A stretch of DNA of 64,000 bases from Lacisediminimonas profundi (GTDB lineage Bacteria > Pseudomonadota > Gammaproteobacteria > Burkholderiales > Burkholderiaceae_D): assembly GCF_008831265.1 (NCBI RefSeq), contig NZ_VTTH01000005.1, forward strand, positions 186,001-250,000. The letters are read 5' to 3'. The notes under the pieces are model-generated. The model was given only the letters and a program-made list of their open reading frames with translations, did not search any database and was not told the DNA's origin. Shown here in pieces: positions 47,557 to 56,050 of the stretch (the first letter of the stretch is position 1; each line of letters opens with the position of its first letter). A program made the translations under genes and the position numbers.

Positions 47557-48287
47557 TGGACATCAAAAAACTGCAAGCCCTCGTCATCGACGCCCTCGAA
47601 GATGTCAAGGCACAAGAAATCGCCGTGTTCGACACCTCCCACCTGACAGCATTGTTCGACCGGGTGGTGATCGCCTCCGGTACGTCCAACCGCCAGACCA
47701 AGGCATTGGCCGCGTCCGTACGCGACAAGGTAAAGGCGGCCGGCGGCACGGTGGTGAGCATGGAGGGCGAAGGGACTGGTGAATGGGTGCTGGTGGACTT
47801 GGGCGACATGATCGTCCACATCATGCAACCTGCCATTCGCGCCTATTACCGCCTGGAGGAAATCTGGGGCGACAAGCCGGTAAAGTTCGGCGCCGCCAAG
47901 CGCGCGAGCAAAGCCGTTACAGCTGAAGCAGAAGCCAAGCCACGCCGCCGCCACATCGTGGGTGCCGTTGGCGAGACCACTGAAGCCGCTGCACCAACGG
48001 CAGCACGCAAGACTGCGGCGCGCAAGACCCCCGCAACGGCCGAAGGCGGCGCTGCCAGGGCTGAAACCGCGACGGCGATCAAGACGGCCAGGAAGACGGC
48101 GCCAAAGACTGCTGTAAAGACGGCTGCAAAGACAGCTACGAAGACGGCCGCCAAGACTGCAGCCAAATCCAGCGCACCGCGCAAGACCGCTGCCAAGAAA
48201 CCACCCGTCGGCAGGACCGTCAAAGTGTCGATCAGCAAGAGCGCCTCTGCCGGAAAAGCAGCGGCCAAGCGCGCAGCCGAGCGCTGA
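47556..48287 (+). CDS. rsfS: Ribosomal silencing factor RsfS with a long lysine/alanine tail
   Basis: 243 residues where the family usually has 105-130. Core (1-115): LVIDALEDVKAQEIAVFD, ASGTSNRQTKALA and GEWVLVDLGDMIVHIMQP, which binds L14 and blocks subunit joining. From about 116 on the protein is a histone H1/AlgP-like tail of KTAAKTA-type units, about 125 residues with over a dozen lysine-alanine repeats and no stop in the frame. Strand and codon use do not change at the join. A nucleic-acid- or ribosome-binding addition is inferred. Confidence 0.93.
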
Positions 48288-48314
48288 TCTGCACACTACC
48301 CGCTCGCTGCCCTC

Positions 48315-48791
48315 ATGCAACTGGTAATTGCCGCGGTCGGCCACAAGATGCCGGCCTGGATCGAAGCGGGCTTCCAGGAATACGCCAAGCGCATGCCGGC
48401 CGAGTGCCGGATCGTGTTACGCGAGGTCAAGCCGGTAGAGCGCTCGGGCAGCAGGACTGCCGAAACCGTAATGGCGCAGGAGCGCAGCCGCATAGAAGCC
48501 GTGGTGCCCAAAGGCTCGCGCGTGGTGGCGCTGGACGAGCACGGCCTTGACCTCACCACGCTGCAAATCGCCGACAAGCTCAAAATGTGGCAGCAGGAAC
48601 GCGGCGATGTTACATTCGTCATCGGTGGCGCAGACGGACTGGATGCCGGATTCAAGAAGAGCGCGGACCTGCTGCTGCGCGTGTCGAGCCTGACCCTGCC
48701 GCATGGCATGGTGCGCGTGCTGCTCGCGGAACAGTTGTACCGTGCCTGGTCCATCACCCAAAACCATCCCTATCACCGCCCGACTCTCTGA
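48315..48791 (+). CDS. rlmH: 23S rRNA pseudouridine-1915 N3-methyltransferase
   Basis: 158 residues, SPOUT methyltransferase: [20 protein letters not shown] at the start, [10 protein letters not shown] (cofactor loop), [19 protein letters not shown] and the family ending NHPYHR. Follows rsfS in the usual order. Starts 27 bp after rsfS. Confidence 0.96.
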   Translation: MQLVIAAVGHKMPAWIEAGFQEYAKRMPAECRIVLREVKPVERSGSRTAETVMAQERSRIEAVVPKGSRVVALDEHGLDLTTLQIADKLKMWQQERGDVTFVIGGADGLDAGFKKSADLLLRVSSLTLPHGMVRVLLAEQLYRAWSITQNHPYHRPTL

Positions 48792-48802
48792 AGCAATCAC
48801 GG

Positions 48803-49423
48803 ATGAAACCCGCCGACCAGAAAATTTACCTGGCATCTAAAAGCCCACGCCGGCGTGAACTGCTAAGACAGGTCGGCATTGAATTCGAATTGCTGATGCT
48901 GCGCGAAAGCGCAGGCCGCGGACCCGAGGTCAGCGAAGAAGTGATCGCTGGCGAAGCCGCGTTCGATTATGTTTCCCGGGTTACCCGCGAAAAAGCCGAG
49001 TTCGCCGAAAAGGCGATGTACTGGCGCCGCTTGCGGATGCGCCCGATCCTGACGGCCGACACCACGGTCACCATCGATGGCAATATCCTCGGCAAGCCGG
49101 CCGATACCGATGAAGCGATCGCCATGCTGAGCACGCTGTCGGGGCGCACCCATCAGGTGATGACCAGCGTGGCGATCAAGACGGCAGACGGATTCTGGCA
49201 GGCCACGCAAGTATCGAGCGTGAGCTTCGCCCGCCTGAGCGAGCAACAGATCCTTCACTACTGTTCGCTGCCCGAGCCTTACGACAAGGCCGGCGGCTAC
49301 GGCATACAGGGATACGCCGCCGCATTCATTACGGAAATCCAGGGCAGCTACTCCGGCATCATGGGTTTGCCGCTGTACGAAACGACACAACTACTCCAAC
49401 AGGCAGGCATCGGCAACCTATGA
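48803..49423 (+). CDS. maf: Maf-like nucleoside triphosphate pyrophosphatase
   Basis: 206 residues from ATG 48803. Signature YLASKSPRRRELLRQVG at the start, then ILTADTTVTIDGNILGKP, and EPYDKAGGYGIQG near the C-terminus. Hydrolyses dTTP, UTP or modified nucleotides to monophosphates. Overlaps rng by four bases (ATGA). An upstream open stretch (48587) lies in rlmH and is rejected. Confidence 0.94.
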   Translation: MKPADQKIYLASKSPRRRELLRQVGIEFELLMLRESAGRGPEVSEEVIAGEAAFDYVSRVTREKAEFAEKAMYWRRLRMRPILTADTTVTIDGNILGKPADTDEAIAMLSTLSGRTHQVMTSVAIKTADGFWQATQVSSVSFARLSEQQILHYCSLPEPYDKAGGYGIQGYAAAFITEIQGSYSGIMGLPLYETTQLLQQAGIGNL

Positions 49424-50883
49424 CCGAAGATATCCTGATCAATGTCACACCGCAGGAAACCCGGGTCGCGCTGATATTGCAGGGCGCGGTACAGGAGCTG
49501 CATGTTGAGCGCACCAGTTCGCGTGGCCGCACCGGCAACGTGTATCTCGGACGCGTTGCGCGGGTGCTGCCGGGCATGCAATCCGCCTTCATCGACATTG
49601 GCCTGGAGCGCGCCGCCTTCCTGCACGTGGCCGACATCTGGGAAGCGCGCCCGCGCGACGGCTCCAACACCCCTGCCCAGCCGATCGAAAAGCTGCTGTT
49701 CGACGGCCAGAGCGTGATGGTGCAGGTGATCAAGGACCCGATCGGCACCAAGGGCGCGCGGCTGTCCACGCAGATTTCGATTGCCGGGCGCATGCTGGTC
49801 TATCTGCCCCAGGATCCGCACATCGGCATTTCGCAACGCATTGAAAAAGAAGCGGACCGCGATGCGCTGCGCGAACGCATGCAGCGCCTGCAGCCGCCCG
49901 ACGAAAAAGGCGGCTATATCGTCCGCACGATGGCCGAGGATGCGCCCGAACTCGACCTCCAGATGGACATCGAATACCTGCGCAAGACCTGGGGCGCGAT
50001 AACCCAGCAAGCCAGGAGCCGTCCCGCGCCGACACTGCTGTACCAGGACCTGAGCCTGGCGCAGCGGGTACTGCGCGACTTCGTGCATGACGAGACATCG
50101 AGCATCCAGGTCGACTCGCGCGAGAACTTCATCAAGCTGCACGAATTTGCAAGCACCTACACGCCGTCGGTATTGCCCAAGCTGACGCACTACACTGGCG
50201 AGCGGCCGCTGTTCGACCTGTACTCGGTGGAAGAAGAAATCGAACGCGCGCTGGGCCGGCGCGTCGACCTGAAATCGGGCGGTTACCTGATCATTGACCA
50301 GACCGAGGCGATGACGACCATCGACGTCAACACCGGCAGCTATGTCAGCGGCCGCAATTTCGATGACACGATATTCAAGACCAACCTGGAGGCGGCGCAA
50401 GCGATCGCGCGCCAGCTGCGGCTGCGCAACCTGGGCGGCATCATCATCCTCGACTTCATCGACATGGAAAATGCCGAGCACCGCACTGCAGTGCTGGCCG
50501 AGCTGAACAAGGCGCTTGCGCGCGACCGCACGCGGATGTCGGTGTCGGGTTTCTCTGCGCTGGGGCTGGTTGAAATGACCCGCAAGCGCACGAGGGAATC
50601 GCTGGCGCATATCCTGTGCGAGCCCTGCCCGGCCTGCGCCGGCAAGGGTCAGGTCAAGACAGCGCGTACCGTGTGCTATGAAATCCTGCGCGAACTGCTG
50701 CGCGAGGCGAAGCAGTTCAATCCGAAAGAGTTCCGCATCCTGGCGTCACAGTTGGTGATCGACCTGTTCCTGGAAGAAGAATCGCAGCACCTGGCCATGC
50801 TGGGCGACTTCGTCGGCAAGCCGATATCGCTGCAAGTCGAGGGACTGTTCCATCAGGAGCAGTACGACATCATCCTGATGTAG
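49420..50883 (+). CDS. rng: Ribonuclease G
   Basis: 487 residues. S1 domain at about 35-120 (GNVYLGRVARVLPGMQSAFID), catalytic DNase I-like region with TTIDVNTGSYVSG and GGIIILDFIDM (metal-binding Asp pair), zinc-link cysteines in CEPCPACAGKG. Length is that of RNase G, not the longer RNase E, as the C-terminal scaffold is absent. Processes 16S rRNA 5' ends and mRNAs. Confidence 0.96.
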   Translation: MTEDILINVTPQETRVALILQGAVQELHVERTSSRGRTGNVYLGRVARVLPGMQSAFIDIGLERAAFLHVADIWEARPRDGSNTPAQPIEKLLFDGQSVMVQVIKDPIGTKGARLSTQISIAGRMLVYLPQDPHIGISQRIEKEADRDALRERMQRLQPPDEKGGYIVRTMAEDAPELDLQMDIEYLRKTWGAITQQARSRPAPTLLYQDLSLAQRVLRDFVHDETSSIQVDSRENFIKLHEFASTYTPSVLPKLTHYTGERPLFDLYSVEEEIERALGRRVDLKSGGYLIIDQTEAMTTIDVNTGSYVSGRNFDDTIFKTNLEAAQAIARQLRLRNLGGIIILDFIDMENAEHRTAVLAELNKALARDRTRMSVSGFSALGLVEMTRKRTRESLAHILCEPCPACAGKGQVKTARTVCYEILRELLREAKQFNPKEFRILASQLVIDLFLEEESQHLAMLGDFVGKPISLQVEGLFHQEQYDIILM

Positions 50884-50932
50884 CCGGCGCCAGGCCCGCA
50901 GGCTCCAAGGACCACAGGCCTGAAAGGTCAAA

Positions 50933-50964
50933 GGATCAAGGGATCAAGGGATCAAGGGATCAAG
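50933..50964. repeat. 8-bp tandem repeat GGATCAAG (four copies)
   Basis: Four exact copies lie between the convergent rng and glycosyltransferase genes; the stop codon and last residues of the latter are inside the array. Copy change would shift the frame of the last few codons. Confidence 0.85.
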
Positions 50965-51848
50965 GATCCCTCGCCCGCTGTCCCCCGCGTGCGCGGCCAG
51001 GGACGGCACAAGCCCGCTATCCGCCCCACCAGCCGCGCCAGGTATCTCGGCTGCGGCAGCAGCAGGCGCGGCAGCAAGGTCAGCAGCGCCAGCAACAATG
51101 TCTTCCACCGCAGCCGGCTGGCCTGCGCAATGCCAAAATGCTTGTGCTCGAAAACCAGCTTCGACTGCGCATGGTGATAGCCGCGAATGAATTCCGACTT
51201 CAGCGGTGCCGGGCCTTTTACCGATCCGCGCGACAAATGGGTGATCGTAACGCCCGGCACCAGCACGATCTGCCGGCCGGCGTCGAACACCCGCTGGCAC
51301 AGGTCTTCATCTTCATAGTAGAGGAAGAAGGTCTCGTCGAAAAACCCGACCTCGCGCATCAAGTCCATGTTCAGCAGCATCGCTGCGCCACAGACAAAGC
51401 CGACACAGCAAGGGCCATCCGCCTGCGGTCCGCGCGAATCCCATCTGGTCGACGGCCACCGGTAGCTGACTTCCGGCAGGCCGTTGCGGCGTATCAGGTG
51501 CGGCGCGAGGATGGCGGCATCCGGGAACTGGTCGGAGGCCGGCAGCAAGGCGTCGAAGAACGCCGCCGTCGGCAGGCAGTCCGGATTCATCAGCAAGGCG
51601 TAGCGGGTCGAGACCATGGCGAGCGCCTTGTTGTTGGCCGCGCCGAAGCCGATATTGCGTCCGTTGGCGATCACCGTGACATCCGCCCGCGCCTGCCGGG
51701 CCGCACTGATCGTGTCGTCAACGCTGCCGTTGTCCACCAGGATCACGCTCGGCACGGTTCGCAGTCCCTCCATCAGCGCCGGCATGCAGTGTGCGCTGTT
51801 GTAGGTGACGATGACGACAGTCAGGTCGGCGATACGGGTCGGGATCAT
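50952..51848 (-). CDS. Family 2 glycosyltransferase
   Basis: 298 residues from ATG 51848; the frame extends 56 codons further without a start signal. GT2 features: VVIVTYNSAHCMPALMEGL, DNGSVDDT, NPDCLP (DXD-like), and the ending of the domain FLYYEDEDLCQRVFDAG. Similar to rhamnosyl-type transferases. Probably adds a sugar to LPS or a related glycan. Overlaps the methyltransferase gene by four bases. Its last residues come from the GGATCAAG repeat. Confidence 0.9.
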   Translation of the reverse strand: MIPTRIADLTVVIVTYNSAHCMPALMEGLRTVPSVILVDNGSVDDTISAARQARADVTVIANGRNIGFGAANNKALAMVSTRYALLMNPDCLPTAAFFDALLPASDQFPDAAILAPHLIRRNGLPEVSYRWPSTRWDSRGPQADGPCCVGFVCGAAMLLNMDLMREVGFFDETFFLYYEDEDLCQRVFDAGRQIVLVPGVTITHLSRGSVKGPAPLKSEFIRGYHHAQSKLVFEHKHFGIAQASRLRWKTLLLALLTLLPRLLLPQPRYLARLVGRIAGLCRPWPRTRGTAGEGSLIP

Positions 51849-52483
51849 GAATGCGCGACGGCGGCGGCAGCGGCAGCTTGCCGCGGGGTGTCCTTCACTG
51901 CTTTCAGTTCCCAGATCAGGTGCGACTGTTCGCCGCTCAGGCGCTCGGTGAGGTTGCGCAGCCTGCGGCCGATACCGGGATTCATGGGTTCGTAAGCGTC
52001 GCGCGGATGCACCCACGCCTGCCGCACCAGCTGGAACTGGCCTTTGAAGCCGTACATCCGGCCCAGCACATCCGGCTGGGTGAAGTAGCGATGCGTCTTG
52101 CGTGTGATGATGTTGACGTGGGTCGGATCGCGCAATGCCTTTTCGGAGGGAAAAGCAGGGGTGATCGCATACAGCAGTCCGTCCGGCTTCAGCACCCGCC
52201 AGATCTCGCTCATCAGTTCCACGAAGGGAAAGCGCGAGGTGTTCGAGGCATAGTCGAGGGCGACGCGCGGAATGTGCTCGAAGAAATCATAGGCCGAGAC
52301 CGAGTCGAAGCTGTCGTCCGCGAACGGAATCGGCTGGGTCGCCAGGTTGGCTCCGATCACGGTCGCGCCTGAAGGATCGGCTTCCCTGGCGCGGATGTCG
52401 ATGCCAAACAAGGTTTCGTATCCGTAGGGATTCTTGGGTTTGAGGCCGCAGCCCAGGTCGAGATGTGTGCGCTGTTCAGGCAT
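51845..52483 (-). CDS. Class I SAM-dependent methyltransferase
   Basis: 212 residues. SAM-binding motif LDLGCGLKPKNPYGYETLFG, post-motifs ANLATQPIPFADDSFDSVSA and RVLKPDGLLYAITPAF. The Ala-rich C-terminus (AAAAAAVAHS) is odd but in frame. Coupled with the glycosyltransferase gene, so it may methylate a sugar or lipid carrier. Substrate unknown. Confidence 0.85.
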   Translation of the reverse strand: MPEQRTHLDLGCGLKPKNPYGYETLFGIDIRAREADPSGATVIGANLATQPIPFADDSFDSVSAYDFFEHIPRVALDYASNTSRFPFVELMSEIWRVLKPDGLLYAITPAFPSEKALRDPTHVNIITRKTHRYFTQPDVLGRMYGFKGQFQLVRQAWVHPRDAYEPMNPGIGRRLRNLTERLSGEQSHLIWELKAVKDTPRQAAAAAAVAHS

Positions 52484-52513
52484 GGATGATTGTCGGTATC
52501 AGGGATGGCTGCT

Positions 52514-53101
52514 TCATTTGCGCGGAACTCGGCCCATCAGGAAAAACTCGTCGTTGGGCCGCATGGAGAATGCATTCGCGATCCGGTTCGACATGCCGAA
52601 GAAAGCGGTGATGGCCGCGATGTCCCAGATGTCCTCATCCCCGAAACCGTGCTGGCGCAGGGTGGCATGGTCCTGGTCGCTGATCGACTGCGAATCGAGG
52701 CAGACCTTGATCGCGTAGTCCAGCATCGCGTGCTGGCGCGGCGTGATGTCGGCCTTGTGGTGATTGACCGCAACCTGGTCCGCCAGCAACGGGTTCTTCG
52801 AGTAGATCCGCAGCAATGCGCCATGGGCAACGACGCAGTACAGGCATTGGTTGCGGGCGCTGGTCGCGGTGACGATCATCTCGCGGTCGGCCTTGGTCAG
52901 GGTGCAGGTTTCCTTCAGCATCAGCGCATCGTGATACGCGAAGAAGGCGCGAAACTCGGCCGGCCGGCGCGCCAGCGTGAGGAATACATTCGGCACGAAT
53001 CCGGCCTTCTCCTGCACCGCCAGGATGATGCTGCGGATATCCTCGGGAAGATCGGCCAGTTCGGGCATGGGAAAACGCGAGATCGGGGCAATGGCGCTCA
53101 T
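52514..53101 (-). CDS. Carboxymuconolactone decarboxylase / AhpD-like peroxidase-related protein
   Basis: 195 residues, AhpD fold. The redox motif CxxC with following His is NQCLYCVVAHGALLR (Cys pair near 86-89). Peroxidase-related family rather than the beta-ketoadipate enzyme. Overlaps msbA by four bases (ATGA), so it may be expressed with it although no envelope link is obvious. Confidence 0.88.
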   Translation of the reverse strand: MSAIAPISRFPMPELADLPEDIRSIILAVQEKAGFVPNVFLTLARRPAEFRAFFAYHDALMLKETCTLTKADREMIVTATSARNQCLYCVVAHGALLRIYSKNPLLADQVAVNHHKADITPRQHAMLDYAIKVCLDSQSISDQDHATLRQHGFGDEDIWDIAAITAFFGMSNRIANAFSMRPNDEFFLMGRVPRK

Positions 53102-54837
53102 GACGAAAGCTCCTCGGTAAATTGAAGACGATAGAGACTGGCATACACGCCATTCTGCTCCAGCAGCCTGGCGTGCGATCCGGTTTCAACGATACGCCCT
53201 TCGACCAGCACCACAATGCGGTCGGCGCGCTCGATGGTGGAGAGCCGATGGGCAATGACCAGCGTGGTGCGTCCGCGCATCAGCGCTTCCAGCGCTGCCT
53301 GCACTGCCCGCTCGGATTCGGTGTCAAGCGCGGACGTCGCTTCGTCAAGGATCAGGATCGGCGCGTCCTTGTAGATGGCGCGGGCAATGGCGACGCGCTG
53401 GCGCTGCCCGCCGGACAGGCGGCTGCCGTTGTCGCCAATGCGCGTCTGCAAACCCTCCGGCAGGCCGGCGATCACATCCTGCAGGTATGCCGCCTGGGCT
53501 GCGGCCAGCACCCGCGCCGGATCCGGCGCCTCGTCGCCATAGGCGATATTGGACGCCAGCGTATCGTCGAACAGGACGACATTCTGGCTGACCATCGCGA
53601 TCTGGCTGCGCAGGCTGGCCAGCGACAACGCGCCAATCGGCCGGCCGTCGAGCCGGATCTCGCCCTCGGTCACGGCAAGGAACTCGGGCACCAGTGCCAC
53701 CAGCGTGGACTTGCCGCCGCCGGACATGCCGACGAAGGCGACCGTCTCGCCCGGCTGTATGTGCAAGTCGATGCCGGACAGCGCTGGCCGCGCCTGGCCC
53801 GGATAGGTGAAGCCGACGCCAGCGAACTCGATCTCGCCGCGCACGCGCGCCGGCAGCACCTGGCCGCCGGTGCGTTCGGCCGGGGCGTCGATCAGTGCAT
53901 ACACAGCTTCGGACGCGGCCAGGCCCCGCTGCAGCGGGCCGTTCACTTCGGCCAGGCGTTTGAGCGGCGTCAGCAGCATCAGCATGGCGGTGATGAAGGA
54001 CACGAAGCCGCCGACCGTGGCCTCGCCGCTGGCCGACTGCATCAGCGCGATGACGATCACCAGCGCCACTGCGCAGGCCGCCATCAGCTGCGTGATCGGC
54101 ACCGTCATGGCCTGGGCGCTGGCCATGCGCATGCTGTAGCGGATCAGTTCACCGGCGCGCTCGCTGAAGCGGCGCCGTTCATATTCCTGGCCGCCGAAAA
54201 TCTTGATGACTTGTTGCGCGCGCGTGGTCTCTTCGATCACCTGGGTCAGCTCGGCATTTACCGTCAGCAGTCCCTTGGTCAGCCGGCGCACCCGCTTGCC
54301 GGTCAGGCGCACCACGATCGCCGTCAGCGGCAGCAGGATCAGCGCGATGAAAGTGAGCCACCAGTTCAGCCACAACAGGAAGCCGAGCAACACGATCACG
54401 GTCAGCAGGTCGCGTATCGCCGAGGTCAGTACATTGCGCACCATGTCCACGATCTGCTGGGTCTCGAACATGATCGAGTTGATCACGCCGCCAAAGGAAT
54501 GATGGACATAAAAACCGGACGGCACGGCAAGCAGGCGCTGGAATATCTGCCCACGCAGCTCGTTCAGCAGCCGGCTGGAGACCCAGGTCATCATGTAGGC
54601 CGTGGTGAAGGTCGAGATGCCGCGCAGCACGAAGATGCCGATCACGGCTACCGGCACCATCCACAGCGCAATGGTGGGCTTGGCGACAAAGCCGCGGTCG
54701 AGGATCAGCCGCAGCACCGCCGGGAACATCGGCTCGGTCGCCGCGGTGACGATCATGCCGATGAAGGCCACGACCAGCCGCGCCTTGTACGGGGCCAGCA
54801 TGCGCACTGCGCGCCGGAAGTTTTCAGGTAGTTTCAT
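53098..54837 (-). CDS. msbA: Lipid A export ATP-binding/permease protein MsbA
   Basis: 579 residues: six-helix type I exporter domain (about 1-320), then ABC domain with Walker A GMSGGGKST, signature LSGGQRQR and Walker B ILILDEATSALD. Flips lipid A-core across the inner membrane. Start overlaps the waaL-like gene upstream by four bases. Confidence 0.95.
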   Translation of the reverse strand: MKLPENFRRAVRMLAPYKARLVVAFIGMIVTAATEPMFPAVLRLILDRGFVAKPTIALWMVPVAVIGIFVLRGISTFTTAYMMTWVSSRLLNELRGQIFQRLLAVPSGFYVHHSFGGVINSIMFETQQIVDMVRNVLTSAIRDLLTVIVLLGFLLWLNWWLTFIALILLPLTAIVVRLTGKRVRRLTKGLLTVNAELTQVIEETTRAQQVIKIFGGQEYERRRFSERAGELIRYSMRMASAQAMTVPITQLMAACAVALVIVIALMQSASGEATVGGFVSFITAMLMLLTPLKRLAEVNGPLQRGLAASEAVYALIDAPAERTGGQVLPARVRGEIEFAGVGFTYPGQARPALSGIDLHIQPGETVAFVGMSGGGKSTLVALVPEFLAVTEGEIRLDGRPIGALSLASLRSQIAMVSQNVVLFDDTLASNIAYGDEAPDPARVLAAAQAAYLQDVIAGLPEGLQTRIGDNGSRLSGGQRQRVAIARAIYKDAPILILDEATSALDTESERAVQAALEALMRGRTTLVIAHRLSTIERADRIVVLVEGRIVETGSHARLLEQNGVYASLYRLQFTEELSS

Positions 54838-56048
54838 TCGGTCCTTGCCGGCGGCGCCGGGCTGCGGCTGCCCGCGCCGGCCAGCGGTATGGCCAGCAGG
54901 ATCATGAACGCGAGCCCGAATACGGCGTCGCGCAGGATGGCATTGAACATGCCGCCGACCAGCAGGGCAATGCCGAGCATGGCCAGCTTCGCGCCCATTT
55001 CGCCCCCCAGCCGGGCCGCCACGACAAACTGTACGGCCCAGATCCAGAGCAATCCCGCCAGCCCGATCAGGCCGATCTCGGACAGGTAGAGCAGGTAATC
55101 ATTGTGCGGGGTGCTGTGCATCGGCGCATTCGTTCCGGTTATCTTCGTCGGGTAATTGTGGATCCAGGTGCCGATCCCGTGTCCGGTCAGGGGCTTTTCC
55201 CTGATTACCTCGACCGTGGCGCGGAATATCTCAAGCCGCTCGCCATCGCCGCTGACCCGTTTTCCGGCAGTGAAATTGCGAACATCCTCAATGGTACCGG
55301 CAATGCGCTTGCTTACCGCAGGAACCGCTTGCAAAACCAGCAACGCCAGCACGGCTGCGCCGACCACGGCGGCGGCGCGCCGCCAGGAAAACCTGACGGT
55401 ATTGAACAACACGTACAGGCAAAGCAGGAAAAAAATCAGCAGGCCGCTGCGGGTCCTGGCCAGCATCACTGCCGCCCCGGCGACATAAACGAACTGAACG
55501 TAGCCGAGCCAGTGGCGCCGCGGCTTCGACGCCAGGTCGTACAACATCCATCCGGCAGCGACAGCCAGCAATATGCCCAGCAGTATCGACTTGTTGCCGC
55601 TGTATTTCACATAACTGGCGAACAGCCAGGACTTGGGCAACAATCCGGCACTGTTGAGATAGAACAGCGTCGCCGCAATCGTGGCGCCGGCATGAAAGAA
55701 CCGGATCGCGCGCTGTTGCCAGGCACCGGGACCGACGCTGATGAACATCAGCAGGAACAGGTAGTTCTGGTAATGCGCAAAGCCGGACCAGAAATCGCCG
55801 TCCGGACGGTCGAGCAACAGCCCGGCGCCGATGCAGATCGCGAGCAGTCCCATGACCGGAGCAAACATCGGGTGCTGGCGGATCGTCACCCACTTGCCGC
55901 GCAGGTCGCCGCTTGCCAGCAAGGCGGCGATGAACAGCAGGATGCCGGCGCTGGCGAACGGCTGCGGAAAGAACAGTGCCAGCGGCAAGACCGCAAGGAC
56001 ATGGCGGGCGACCGACGCCCTGAGGCTTTCCTCAGCGTGGTTCGTCAT
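54834..56048 (-). CDS. O-antigen ligase-family membrane protein
   Basis: 404 residues from ATG 56048 (the upstream extension overlaps dnaE). About ten helices with the Wzy_C/WaaL region near TGHGIGTWIHNYPT and HSTPHNDYLLYLSEIG; the HxxxL...H pattern is typical of the periplasmic loop. Ligates O-antigen to lipid A-core. Two bases downstream of dnaE, coupled to msbA. Confidence 0.85.
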   Translation of the reverse strand: MTNHAEESLRASVARHVLAVLPLALFFPQPFASAGILLFIAALLASGDLRGKWVTIRQHPMFAPVMGLLAICIGAGLLLDRPDGDFWSGFAHYQNYLFLLMFISVGPGAWQQRAIRFFHAGATIAATLFYLNSAGLLPKSWLFASYVKYSGNKSILLGILLAVAAGWMLYDLASKPRRHWLGYVQFVYVAGAAVMLARTRSGLLIFFLLCLYVLFNTVRFSWRRAAAVVGAAVLALLVLQAVPAVSKRIAGTIEDVRNFTAGKRVSGDGERLEIFRATVEVIREKPLTGHGIGTWIHNYPTKITGTNAPMHSTPHNDYLLYLSEIGLIGLAGLLWIWAVQFVVAARLGGEMGAKLAMLGIALLVGGMFNAILRDAVFGLAFMILLAIPLAGAGSRSPAPPARTE

Positions 56049-56050
56049 CA

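Noticed and set aside
53122..54831. 569-residue open frame antisense to msbA
   Set aside because: Shadow frame; Gln/His/Arg-rich, no domain.
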